Of a stretch of DNA of 64,000 bases, positions 1 through 10,753 are shown piece after piece. This stretch comes from Pelodera strongyloides. Taxonomy: Eukaryota; Nematoda; Chromadorea; Rhabditida; Rhabditidae. The notes below the pieces were generated by a model. It made no database searches. It worked only from the letters and a program-made list of their open reading frames with translations, and was not told the DNA's origin. The DNA is taken from positions 1-64,000 of the forward strand of contig JAANDG010000080.1 of assembly GCA_036852015.1 (NCBI GenBank). Direction: 5' to 3'. How positions within the stretch are numbered: the stretch's first letter is position 1; every line of letters starts with the position of its first letter. Both the position numbers and the translations under genes were made by a program.

Positions 1-351
1 TGTAACAAGTGTGGAAGAAGAGGGCATTACGCCGTGGTTTGTCAACAGAAGGACAAAAGCAACAGAAAGGTCCATGAAGTGTCTTCACGATCTGTCGGCC
101 GCAGATTCGTTAACGTTTTGATGAATGGAAAGAAGGTGCGACTTCAACTGGACACCGGCTCAGATTTAACGCTGATTTCTGAGGCCACATGGAAGATGCT
201 GGGTCGACCAAACTTGAAATCCCCAAGTATAGTCGCGACCGCAGCAAATGGAGAGCAGCTCGATTTGTTTGGTTCTTTCGAGTGCAACGCGTCTTACCAG
301 GATGAGCAGATCGTCGAGGTCGTGCACGTCACCGCTAGGATGAACTCCTAG
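1..351 (+). pseudogene. gag zinc knuckle and pol protease fragment
   Basis: An open frame from base 1 encodes a retroviral-type zinc knuckle (CNKCGRRGHYAVVC) followed after about 35 residues by a pepsin-type retroelement protease with LQLDTGSDLTLIS, the single active-site Asp plus Thr-Gly. The frame stops at 349-351. The sequence that normally follows the protease (LGLDWL type) continues in another frame from about 348, so a frameshift lies there. Confidence 0.85.
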
Positions 352-1945
352 GCCTGGACTGGTTAGAGCGTCTACCGTCATTCAGATCTATGTTGGATGC
401 TGTTTGTAATCGGGTCTCCGGAAAGCCTTCCATCACTACATCATCATCGAGGGAATCTGCTGCGACGTACGTTGCTACGCTCAAGACGCAGTTCTCTGAT
501 GTATTCTCCACCGAGCTTGGTCTCTGCAAGAAGACCAAAGCGAGCCTCCAGCTCAAGAAAGGGGCAAACGCAGTTTTCGCCCAAAGAGAATGGTACCAAT
601 TCACTACAAGGAAAACGTGGAAAAGGAGCTGGACCGGCTAGAGCAACTTGGAGTCATTGAGCGCGTCACATATTCTCCGTGGGCCGCTCCGATTCTCTGT
701 GTTAAGAAACCGAATGGCAGTGTGAGAGTCTGCGCCGATTTCAGTACGGACTGAACGATGCACTGGAAGACTTTGCACACCGATTCCAACAGCAGAAGAT
801 ATAATGACAACACTGAACGGTGGAACCGTCTTCAGTACGCTCGATTTTAAGGATGCCTACCTGCAAGTTGAGCTAGAGGGCGACTCCAAGAACTTGCTCG
901 TCATCAATACTCATCGAGGATGTACCGATACAACAGACTGTGCTTCGGAGTCAAGACCGCTCCTGGGATCTTTCAGCAGATCATGGACGCTATGATTTCT
1001 GGACTCGAAGGTTGTTGCGCGTACCTTGATGATGTCATCGTTTCTGGTAGAACGCTACAGGAACACAACCGGAACCTAAATGCCTGTATGAAAAGCATCT
1101 CGGAGTATGGTTTCCACGTCAACTTCGAGAAGTGCACCTTTGCTGCAAGAGAGATACGGTACCTTGGGATGATTATCTCGGCAGAAGGTCGCAAGTCTGA
1201 TCCATCCAAGATAGAGCCAATCTTGAGGATGCCCGAACCGAAAGACGTCAGTCAGCTACGCTCTTTCATCGGCAAGATCAACTACTACGGCAGGTTCATA
1301 AAGGAATTGCACAAGTTGCGTGCACCATGCGACGAACTGTTGAAGAAAGATGTCAAATGGAACTGGAACAAGGAGTGTCAGAATGCCTTTGACGAGGTCA
1401 AGAAGATCGTCGCCTCGCCAATGCTGCTCACCACTACGACCCAAAGAAGGAGTTGGTCCTCGTCACGGATGCATCTCAGTATGGTCTAGGCGCGGTGCTG
1501 TTGCATCGAATGAAGGATGGTACACAGAAAGCAGTGGAGCATGCCACACGAACTCTACTTCCAGCTGAAAAGAACTATGGTCAGATTGAGAAAGAAGGTC
1601 TCGGATCTTCTGGGCCATGAAGAAGTTCTACAAATACCTGATGGGACGCAAATTCACTCTCGTGACCGATCACAAACCTCTCGTGTCGATTTTCGGATCG
1701 AAGAAGGGTATCCCCGTAACAAGCGCCAACCGACTTCAACGTTGGGATGTGTTCATCAAAGGCTTGATTTCAAGATCGTATTCAAGCCGACCGCTGAAAT
1801 GGGATGCGCCGACGTTCTTTCAAGGTTGATCGCGGATCAGAAAGAAACCGTCGAGGACAAAGTGATTGCAAGAGTCGAAACGGAGTTGTTCAGAGACGAA
1901 CACTACCGTACTATTGCCGCCCTACCAGTTACCGCAACATTCTGA
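348..1945 (+). pseudogene. reverse transcriptase and RNase H fragments, frameshifted
   Basis: RT motifs occur in pieces over at least four frames: a SPWAAPILCVKK-type segment near 680, LDFKDAYLQVEL at 843-878, the FGVKTAPGIFQQIMD segment near 947-990, and the catalytic YLDDV near 1022. The longest intact piece is 920-1489. RNase H follows (VTDAS near 1460, TDHKPLVSIF near 1660) in two frames. The many frame changes show this is a dead copy. Confidence 0.88.
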
Positions 1946-2084
1946 GTGAGGCTACGAGAAGGACAAGACGCTGCAAGCTGTCCTGAAAGCTCACAGAACT
2001 GGTAATTGGCCAACAAAATGCTCGAGAGACATCAGTCAGTTCGCCAACAGACAAACATCGCTGTCAGAATCTAACGGAATCCTC

Positions 2085-2753
2085 TTGTTTGGTGAAAGGA
2101 TAGTCATTCCTGCCGCACTCAAGGGACGGATTCTTCGTCAGTTGCACCAGGGGCATCAAGGAATTGTTCGAACCAAGACGCTCGCAAGATCGCTAGTTTA
2201 TTGGCCATTCATTGACGAGGATATTGAGAACATGGTGAAGTCCTGTGCAAACTGCAATCGTGCTCAGAAAGCACCGACAAAGACCAATTTGGAATCGGGA
2301 GCAAGGCTAGTGCACCAATGGAACGAGTACACGCTGATTTGCTGGTCCACTTGAAGGAAGTACTATTTGCTTGTCGTTTACGCTTATAGTAAGTGGCCAG
2401 AAATCGTTGCCATGGATCGCATCACGACGTCTGCTACGATCTCCAACCTGAAGAAGATTTTCTCGCAATTCGGTATGCCAGATACGCTGGTAACAGACAA
2501 CGGAACACAATTCACCAGTGCTGAATTCGCGTTGTTCTGTGCAAAGAATGGAATCAGACATATGAGATCGTCACCATTCCACCCGCAATCGAACGGACAA
2601 GCGGAGAGGTTCGTCGACAGTTTTAAGCGGGCGCTGCTGAAGTTGAAGGGGGAGGGAAGCCCGGCAGAGAATCTTCAGACGTTTCTGCTATCATACAGGA
2701 TGACGCCGTCATCTACAGTTCCTGAAGAAAGTCGCCAGCTGAAGCATTTCTAA
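2085..2753 (+). pseudogene. integrase fragment
   Basis: The first part holds an H-x-H then C-x2-C zinc-binding head (LHQGHQG ... CANCNRAQKAP). It is followed in another frame (2367 on) by the DDE integrase core: a TDNGTQF block carrying the second Asp and NGQAERFVDSFK carrying the Glu. A frame break near 2350 separates the two, close to where the first catalytic Asp is expected. Confidence 0.87.
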
Positions 2754-2779
2754 ATCGAAAGCTGCGCACGTCATGGGAT

Positions 2780-3322
2780 TTGTTGAAACCCAGGCCTGAG
2801 AGGAAGCTCGTCAAGGACGAACGTATGGAAAAGCAGTTCAACAAGAAACATGGTTCGAAGGCTACAGTCTTCAATCCCGGAGACTTAGTCTATATCTATG
2901 ACTACAAAGTTCCGAGTAAGCCTACTTGGATGGAAGCTACGGTAGTGAAGAAGAACGGTACTGTGATGTACGATGTGAGGATTGAAGGACGGAAGAACCT
3001 TATCCGCCGACATGCTAACCAGATGAGGCCAAGGACTGTCCCCACCCGAAGTCGAGCCTATGACATCTTGCTTGATGCATTCGACATCAACCCACTGCCC
3101 CAGTCGAACCTGAAAGAGTCTAAGCCTATGCTAAGGACTCAACCGTCAACTGATACCGCTGAAACAGTTGAATGTACTACCGCACCGACGGTACAAGACG
3201 TTGTTCCGGATGATGAAGAGGTATTCGAAGATGCTGCCTCTACGCCACAACCAGCTGTGACAACTACCCCGCCACTACGTCGATCCAGCCGTGCAAGGAA
3301 GACAACGACGAAGATGGATTGA
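2780..3322 (+). pseudogene. pol C-terminal tail of the retroelement
   Basis: An open frame of 180 codons follows the integrase core. It contains FNPGDLVYIYDYK and VVKKNGTVMYDVRIEG, which fit the small SH3-like domain at the end of Ty3/gypsy integrases, then a Thr/Pro/Ser-rich tail. It stops about 90 bases before the LTR. No envelope gene is visible. Confidence 0.75.
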
Positions 3323-3414
3323 TGGATATCAACCCGTCAAATAAGCGTTACTAAGCCATTAGTATAATTGTCGTTTTCTTGTTTTAAGTATAACTTAAAT
3401 ACTAAGGTTGGAGG

Positions 3415-3767
3415 TGTTAGGTATTACGGTATATACCTAAGAATTATTATATGTGTAGTTTGTTACTATAATGTGTTTAGTTAATCACTCACATTTGCTC
3501 ACTGATCTTTTCGTCCTTAGTGATCAGTGGAACACACTATGTCTTGCCGTTGGCAAATTATCTAATTGCGACTACCCGCAAGTTATTAGTGTTTATATTA
3601 TTGGTGTTTGATCAGCACGTAGCCATCCGTATATAAAGGCTACGGCCTAACACTCATTGCTCATTATATCGACTCTTCTACTTCGTAATAAAACTATTAT
3701 TCTACTAGTCGTACTCTTGGCGCTCAGATCTGTTTGTATCACAGAAGTCATATCTTGATACATAACA
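3415..3767 (+). repeat. 3' long terminal repeat
   Basis: A purine-rich stretch (GGTTGGAGG) directly precedes TGTTAGG, the usual start of an LTR, and the segment ends at ...CATAACA, giving TG...CA ends and about 353 bases. Inside are a TATA-like TATATAAAGG near 3630 and AATAAAA near 3688, in the order expected for U3 promoter and R poly(A) signal. The 5' LTR is outside the window, so the right end is an estimate. Confidence 0.6.
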
Positions 3768-3825
3768 TAGTATAAACAACGCGCAGTATTTGCACACTAC
3801 TGGGGGTATACATCGTCCAGTATTC

Positions 3826-3862
3826 TTTAAAGTAACCGGCCGGCTGTTATGCCGTTTTAAAG
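3826..3862. repeat. fragment of foldback element terminus
   Basis: This short segment (CTTTAAAGTAACCGGCCGG and following bases) resembles the terminal inverted repeat of the GCGAAATACCGGCCGG element family seen elsewhere in the window. It has no partner arm. It lies in the presumed eIF2D intron between the LTR and the next exon. Confidence 0.4.
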
Positions 3863-4071
3863 TTGTTAGCAAGCATGTTTTTCTTTAAGTTTCTTGAAAT
3901 GTAGTTTGCACTTTTCATCGAAAAATTCATACGATTAGCAATTGTGCGTATTTAGTTGAAAAACCTTGTCGAATGAGTGGAAATGTTGTATGCGAGTCTC
4001 TTAAAGATAAATGTTGGCACTGAAACACTGATTTTTTTTACCTAAACTTTTTTCGTTTTATGCGTTTTTAG

Positions 4072-7000
4072 TTAGATGATACTATGCTTTCAGAGAATAC
4101 TGAGTGTGGTTCAAAGTCCAAAGACTTGAGCGAAGGCGTGGCAGATACAGGAGAGGAGGGACAAAGTGGAACAGAAGATGCAACACCCAGTGAATCGGCT
4201 GATAGCTTGGTTTGTGGTGGTTTTGTAGTTTATAGTTTCCACATCTGAGTTGGAGAATCTATAATCTATACATACTGCATAATATAGTAAAAGCGACAAG
4301 TTGAAAAGTTTATGTGCCTCTACATTGGACCGTTTGGATATGTCTTTTCTATTTACACACGAGCGAGTCTTATTTTTGAACCACTACTTCCTTTCCTGGC
4401 TTCATTCACATCATTCTGTATTAGGTTCTTATTTATTCGTATGATTATAATAACACAGTCTTGCTTCATGTTGGTCTGTGGTGCCGGAGCCAGATACAAG
4501 AGGAAGTTTCCATCCATAGCTTTAGCTTTCTGATGTACATGTAGTAGAGCTCAACCTCAACCGACTTACTGAACAGTACTTTCAGCTGCGTCGGTGCTTC
4601 GTCGCTGGTTTGAAGTTCCGCTTGGCAAAGTCGACTTTACCAATGGAACTTGGGCAGTTCTACGCGCACTGTTTGTTGAAATGCCTACCTCCAAATCAGA
4701 GGTTTGATTTAGTTGACGATCAATGTCCATGATTAGCAATTCGGGTTTAGGTTCGCTCGGGTTTAGGTTTTTTTGTCAGTGCAGTGGTCAATCCAGAATT
4801 TGCTTAGGCATTGTGATAGTTCAATAGTTCAATTGATGTGTTATGTCAGGAGTTAGAGTCAGAGAGCATACAGCGTACTATCATAGTCACTCGTGATACT
4901 AATGCTAGGCTAATAGTGTAATAATGCATCCCTCCCTATTCCTTTATGCGAAAATGTACATGATCCAGATCCTACAACTCGTCATCCGTAGAATTTAATG
5001 TCGTAGTGTAAAATTACTGCGTAACATAGATACATAATACAAGGTGTATCTATATAGGCCCACTCAAATTAGTCTCAACGCCTTACTTTAGGGTGGATAT
5101 TAAAAAGACAAAGTACAAGAAGTTTTCCACCTTCTTGAAAGAAGTCAACAAAGCTGAACAAGGGCCGCTATTGAAGACGACAGTGAACAAGGCAAAGGGA
5201 ATTGAATTGATCTGCGAGGTGAGCTCTATTATGAGTTTGCGTTGTGGTGCGGCTTGTGGGTCCATTTCCACAGCTCCTTGCCCTGCTTGTCTTGAGTAGC
5301 AACGTATGTGGTTTTATGCTGTGATAGTGTGATGTGTGTGTTCTCTGTTCTGGGTATACTGTTATGGGTAGTGACCAACATACTGATCTCTTCACTCCCA
5401 CACGACCAAACTTAGGTTTTTTGTGGCCGGTGTTTGCTGGTTTGGTATACTAGATCTGTGAGAGGACAGGATATGTATAACTTACATCTTTCCGATACCG
5501 CTGCGCTACCGTACCCTCAAATGTGTATTGCAATTTTAGGTGAATTGGAATCACCCACTGATTGTTGACTTCCGTGTTACTGATGAACGGACGAAGGATT
5601 CGGTGGCGGGTGATGAATCTGCGCAGAAGAAACACAACGGACCAGTTATCACGGAGTACTTGTCGGTCACGGAGGCTGTCGTGGGTTTCTTTACTTTATC
5701 TTTATAGTTTTGTTTAATCTACTTTATTTTATGTTTAGTTTGGTTATTTTCACAATTTTCGCTCCTATAAAGCTTTTGAGCAAATCATGCGCCGGGCATG
5801 CATCTAGTTTGTAGTTTGTTGGCACTTTTCGGATTGTAGTGTTCAGTGTTGAAAGTTGGAGTTGTTGAATTTGGAGTTGCCCACAATCCCCATAGATAGG
5901 GTAATTATTTGGGCTCAGAATTTGACGCCTGAAGAGCTAGAGTTCATTCCTTTAGTAAGTTCAATGTGGAGGGATGTAGTCCATGTCGTTGTGTCGTATG
6001 GCTGGCTATTATATTTCGTTCGGCGTTAGTCTGGCATACATATGCGATTCTGACTTTTAGCTACCTCTACTAGGGCCAGAATGCCGTGCTGGTAAAGGTG
6101 ATCTGCTCACTGGACCTCAATTACGAGAGATCATTACGGGATATGTCAAAGCGCAGGTGTGTTGTATGTTCTATTGTAGAGTTATAGTTATCATTATTAA
6201 TTATAAAATGATTTTTTGAAGTTTTTGGACAGATCTTTGTTGTTGTGCTCAAGTTCTTGAAGCCAAACTATGAAATGTTTCACAACGGTGCTATATGTAG
6301 ACGTTTATGCCGTATATTGTTATCTTCACAGAGTAATAGTGTATTTCTGAGTTTTTTCATAGTGTATTTCTGAGTTTTTTTTTTCATAAAAGGAATTTTT
6401 TTCGACAATCAAATTAATTGTTTGTCTCGAGCGGTCGAGCGGTGTTCGTTTATCATAGAGTAGCAGGGATGTGGAGACTCATCGGTGGGAAAAGTCTTGT
6501 AGATGTTACATGTGATTGATCACCGGGTTCTGGCTTCTGGCTAACATCTTATTCTTATTGTAAACCAACGTGGGCGAGTCTGTACCTGTACAGCGCGCCT
6601 TAGTCGTAGTCGATGATTTTACTTAATACGGATTTGTTTTTCTTTCGTTACTCGTCAGTTAACGAGTATGGGTATACTGTAGCTCACAATCAGATGTCTA
6701 TTGCTCATATATCTTTTTTGTTCATACTTTTTCCATTGCAGAGCCTGAACAGTGGCAAGGATGTACGTATGAACCCACTCTTGAGCTCAGTCTCGGGGAT
6801 AAAGACAGACACGTCGGATTGGAATTCGTTAATTCAAAAGGTAGGGGTGTCTGTAGTTATTGTACAATGTTCGTTATCGTTACCGTATGCCTTATCCTTG
6901 GATTTTCTATTGTGCCTATTTTTTCTCAATCTCAATGTATCCGAAGTACTGTATTGTTAAAAGTATATTACATTCATTTTTTTCGAATACATGATAAGAG

Positions 7001-8418
7001 ACGGATAATTTCAGGGACTTTTTTCACAAAACACCTTTCAGATTGCTAATAGAATGACGAAGACTTTTCTACTCGTCCTACCCGACGGACGGGAAATTGT
7101 TAAAAAGATCATGATGCCGACGGTCGTGTTCAAGGTGCGGAATATTCTTGAATTTTAGCATTGATCACGATCATACTTGACCCATATGGTGGTCTATGAA
7201 ACTGACGCATGGGGGTGACAATTTTTTTCCTTTCACAACCTAATTGTAAAAGTCGGAAAATCTGGAAACGTGGAAAATGTAAATAAGAGAACTGTTTATC
7301 ACAAATCATCGGGATTTATACAACTGGGCAAACAGGCAAGTAGCACTAGTGGCAATACACAACTACTCGAGCTCTTTCCGCAATTTCAAAAAAACAAATA
7401 TGGTTTCAGGTTTCCGTTTCGGACTCTAGTGGTGTTATGTTGTTAAGTTTCTTAGTTAACTACATTATGAACATTACATTATACTCCTTCCTTTGAGGTG
7501 GAAACTCGATCGGGCAACAAGAAGATGACATTAGTGAACAATTTGGCAGCGTTTGGACTGGACCCGAAGGCTGTTGCCAAGCAAATTCAGGTGATTTCAT
7601 TTCTTCGGATTTTTTTTTACTTGTAAGATTTGATATGTAAGATGTATTGATCTTGACTTAATTGTCCTTACTGCGCTGTGTATATCCTCAGTATTTCTCA
7701 GGTATTATATGCGTAGCACGCAATATTCTTCGTTTTTTCTTATGCTATTGTGCATCAAACTATGCTTGTTGTACTAGGGGAACTGTGTTGTGTTTAGAAT
7801 CAATATTTGGGTATGGTTTGGTTAAGAATAGTTGTTAATGATGTTTTGTGTAGATAAATGTTGCCGCAAGTGCGACGCTCGGCGAAGCCCCCACGTGCGA
7901 AGGACCCCAGTTGGCAGTGCAAGGAAATCAGGTAAACATTGTGTTTTTCGAAATCCGGTCAGACCTAAAAAAATCTAATCTTCTACAAAAACAATATATA
8001 TTAGTTAGTGCGTGACGAATGCCTGTCCACATTTGTAAAATGTGTGAAACATCTAGATATTAATAGCGTTTTTCTTTCACTAGGAGTATTACAAAATCAT
8101 TTGGCCGCACTAGCCTGCTTTCGCCGCAGGCGCAGAGTATGAGTATTGTTGGTTAATTACCTTGACCATTGACCATGGGCCAACTAATGTTTTTGTAAGG
8201 ACTGCGCAAGTGTGCATTTCTAAGCGGTATCGATGCTGGCATTACTTATCACGTTGGAGAAGTACGTAAGTTACCGTAGGAATGAAAATCCCTCCAAGTT
8301 ACCGTAACCGTACTCCCCATTATAGGTGCTGTTTGTCGGTGATCTCCTAATGAATGAGTACGGCATTGACAAGAAGTACATTCAAGGACTCGAACTTGCG
8401 CCGAAGAAGAAGAAATAA
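4072..8418 (+). CDS. eif2d: eukaryotic translation initiation factor 2D (ligatin), C-terminal half
   Basis: Proposed exons: 4072-4209, 4526-4701, 5092-5218, 5540-5680, 5856-5954 (least certain), 6061-6156, 6742-6840, 7042-7134, 7498-7590, 7854-7931, 8326-8418. Phases agree across all junctions, giving 410 residues and a TAA stop. eIF2D is a ribosome-binding factor that places tRNA in the P site independently of GTP and helps recycle 40S subunits. The first exon is an acidic linker. The next carry a winged-helix/SWIB-like domain (VDIKKTKYKKFSTFLKE, VNWNHPLIVDF), then LLTGPQLREIITGYV. The last exons are the SUI1 domain (KKMTLVNNLAAFGLDPKAVA, ending DKKYIQGLELAPKKKK). The first exon has an AG acceptor, so the N-terminal PUA part lies upstream of the window, beyond the retroelement. 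Confidence 0.9.
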
Positions 8419-8445
8419 TTGGGTCTAGTCTAGTATGGTAGGGGT

Positions 8446-8512
8446 TTTGAATTAGGCCTAAGCCAAGGTTTAGGTTTGGACTTAGGCTGGGGCTTAGGCT
8501 TAGGCTTGGAAT
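8446..8512. repeat. degenerate TTAGGC (telomere-type) repeats
   Basis: About seven imperfect copies of TTAGGC and close variants run in both directions (TTAGGCCTAAGCC, then GGCTTAGGCTTAGGCTT). TTAGGC is the nematode telomere repeat. It lies in or just after the eIF2D 3' UTR. Confidence 0.7.
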
Positions 8513-9360
8513 GATATTGGGACTAGATACTGGGACTAGGCTCATACTCGACTGTAATTAGCGGCCTTTTTAATACTACTTTTAACGGGACTAGGTCCTT
8601 TGCTTCTGAATCATAATATCTCTCAATACCATAACTGATATTCAGAATCAGTATTGAAATGTGATTGTTTTTATGCAGGATGTAAGTGGAATCGCTGCTT
8701 TAGTAAGAGTAAGGGAAGAGTACTGTTGTATGTATATTTGTGATAAATTTGAAGATTTCTACGAGTTTTTTGGGTTGATTTTTTTGGGTAAATTGTTGTT
8801 TAGTATGCTTCCTTGTTTTGTTTCCATAATATTTTATTAGCATAGAAAGTTAAATTGTATTACAAATTGCAGTATCATTTCAGTCTAACGCTGAGGAAAG
8901 GTTATTGTTTATTTAAATTGATTGAAAGATAAAAATGGGAAAAAATAAAGAATTAATTCGTATTTTACTATTGGAAAGAAATAATACCCGTGGAATATGT
9001 GAATGTGGGCAGAATTTGGTAAAACGGATAAATAAATATTGAATAAAGTTGTATAAATAAATGTTCAAATGTAAAACAGTGTTGGAGGAACAAAGGGTTA
9101 GAGTCAGATTGGTGTTTGCCTTCCTAAAGGTATCTTATACTACTATATATGGTAAAACAATGAAAAACATTAAGGGTACCCTAATGGAGCTTTGGTGAAG
9201 GAATGGGAACTTCATAATTGCTGTACGCATGCATAATTGGAGGTGACTACCGAGCTAATTCTAAGTGCAGGGACGTTTTTTTCGCCACTGTTAGGTGGGT
9301 AACTTTTTATATAAATAGGTGGCAGTGATTAATTTCATTTGTGTAAATTAGTGTTTATTA

Positions 9361-9537
9361 TTTAAAGCGAAATGCCGGCCGGTTTTTGAAACGCATCTCA
9401 AGTACTTGCATTCCTATGCATTTATGCAAAGTGGGGTCTAATTGGAATCTAGTTTTTATTCTAATTTTAACTCATTTGCATATGCTGCATAAGAAAGACG
9501 CAATGCGTTTCAAAAACCGGCCGGTATTTCGCTTTAA
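9361..9537. mobile_element. MITE-like foldback element, family 1, complete copy
   Basis: It begins TTTAAAGCGAAATGCCGG and ends CCGGTATTTCGCTTTAA, with terminal inverted repeats of about 35 bases that include the CCGGCCGGTTTTTGAAACGC block. The interior is AT-rich and itself partly palindromic, with ATTTGCATATGC-type words. No coding capacity. Confidence 0.85.
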
Positions 9538-9551
9538 CCGAGGAGGCACTT

Positions 9552-9793
9552 ACATTGTTTGTTTGGGGAGTGACTTGTCGAGATTCTCTTGCGAGAGACG
9601 GGGAGTGATTCCCCTGGGAGGAGGGAGCTCTGGGATCTTGGGGAGTCTCAGCTCGGCGGTGTCTTGATGATCTGTCTGCTCATCCCCGGGGAGGATGAGA
9701 TCTTTCGCTCGAATCGATGCTCCAGATTGTACTCGCCGCGTTGACGTTGATTGTGTAGTGTGCGGCAACAGAAGAAACAACCGGCTGCCTGGA
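9552..9793 (-). CDS. isolated candidate exon, unrecognised
   Basis: On the minus strand an open segment lies between a CCAATTCCAG acceptor and a perfect GTAAGT donor. It encodes about 80 residues, polar and proline-rich, with no stop (for example LRLPKIPELPPPRGITPRLS). It is more GC-rich than its surroundings. I could not find partner exons either side, so this may be part of a gene not otherwise visible, or chance. Confidence 0.3.
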
Positions 9794-10602
9794 ATTGGGG
9801 GAGTAAGAAGTCGGGAAAGTCGAAAACTGGGAACTGTAAAACGGAAACTGGAAACTGGAAAGCCGGAGACGAGACTGGGAAACTGGTAAGTTGGAAACTG
9901 AGAAAGTCGTTACAGTATATATGGCGACTTGAAAACGCTTAAGGTCGTGTTGTCTTGTTTCCTGGGATTTAAACACTTTTTGTTATTTCTTGTGTGTTCC
10001 AGCATCACATCAAAGTGCCAGTTTTAGAAATTGAATTTCCAAGTTTTCGGAAGGAGTTTTTGGGAAGAAAGGGAGGGACGCAACACCTGAGTTAGGGACT
10101 TTAGGCCCCTGAAATAGTAAGCGAAAAGCACTGATTAGATTGTGGCGACGACAGCTTGGAAGAGGCGAGAGGAGGGGATGTTGAACGGATGAGAGATGAG
10201 GGAATGCTAGGGGGAAGGAAGAGATTCATGAGAAAAAGAGAAAACTAGAGTTACTAGAGACTACTAGAATACAAGCATAGTCAATGTTGGGGAATAAGTT
10301 GTGGTAGAAAGTTAAACTTTAAACTAGAATGGTTTAACTGTTTGGTTTAACTGTTTACGTACACTGAAAGATACCAAATCGCAAAATTGTCTAGTGTAAT
10401 GACGCTAGTGTATCTAGTGTAGCAAAGTACGAGGATGTTAATTATGTTATAAGTATGGTCTTTTGCCAGTAGCTGTTGTTGTTTTATAGAGCAAAGTTCT
10501 GTTCATGCTTTTGTGCGGCTCACTACCCAAAAACGCTGCGGCGCACCACCCGTTACAGTCTCAGTGATGAATTGCAAAAGGATATGGTCAACATATCGTT
10601 AG
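9794..10602. other. non-coding stretch with GGAAACT-type simple repeats
   Basis: The part from about 9800 to 9905 is a degenerate run of GGAAACT and GGGAACT words (AACTGGAAACTGGAAAG). The rest shows no exon that can be supported. Confidence 0.5.
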
Positions 10603-10753
10603 TCAAAAATATAGTAAAAATTGGCATACCAATACTGCGCAAGCAATCTGGCACACCATGATAACCATGTAGACTTCTAGCCGGAGCATTGCGTTTTTCA
10701 TGCTCATTATGTCCTCGAAAAGTTGCATTAGGCGAGCGTACTCTTCCATGAAA
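10603..10753 (-). CDS. candidate last exon encoding a C-terminal membrane anchor
   Basis: A good TTTCAG acceptor is followed by 50 open codons and a stop. The segment begins AFMEEYARLMQLFEDIMSM, a charged amphipathic helix, and ends with a hydrophobic stretch (VYMVIMVCQIACAVLVCQF, then LLYF) at the extreme C-terminus. That pattern fits a tail-anchored or single-pass protein. The upstream exons could not be assigned; one weak possibility is a short segment near 10878-10923. Family unknown. Confidence 0.4.

Larger units (their letters stand above)
1..3767 (+). mobile_element. Ty3/gypsy-type LTR retrotransposon, 3' part, decayed
   Basis: The window opens inside the gag/pol region and ends in a 3' LTR. 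Seen in order: a CX2CX4HX4C zinc knuckle (from base 1), an aspartic protease motif DTGSD (about 151-165), reverse transcriptase with YLDDV (about 1022-1036), RNase H with TDHKP (about 1660), an H2C2 zinc-binding integrase head (about 2130-2270), an integrase core (2367-2753), a basic C-terminal tail and a purine-rich tract before the LTR. The order RT, RNase H, integrase is that of Ty3/gypsy elements, and the sequence resembles the nematode elements of that group. The reading frame changes near 350, 575, 750, 920, 1435, 1610, 1945, 2350 and 2750, so this copy cannot make an intact polyprotein. The 5' LTR, primer-binding site and most of gag lie outside the window. Confidence 0.93.
8419..9551. 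other. intergenic stretch, no gene seen
   Basis: AT-rich sequence after the eIF2D stop. It holds degenerate TTAGGC/CCTAAG repeats (8446-8512) and one complete foldback element (9361-9537). No convincing exon was found on either strand. Confidence 0.6.

Noticed and set aside
8210..8261. Possible extra eIF2D exon with AGITYHVGE before a GTACGT donor
   Set aside because: The SUI1 domain reads continuously from exon 7854-7931 (VQGNQ) into exon 8326-8418 (VLFVGDLL) without it, as in other eIF2D proteins.
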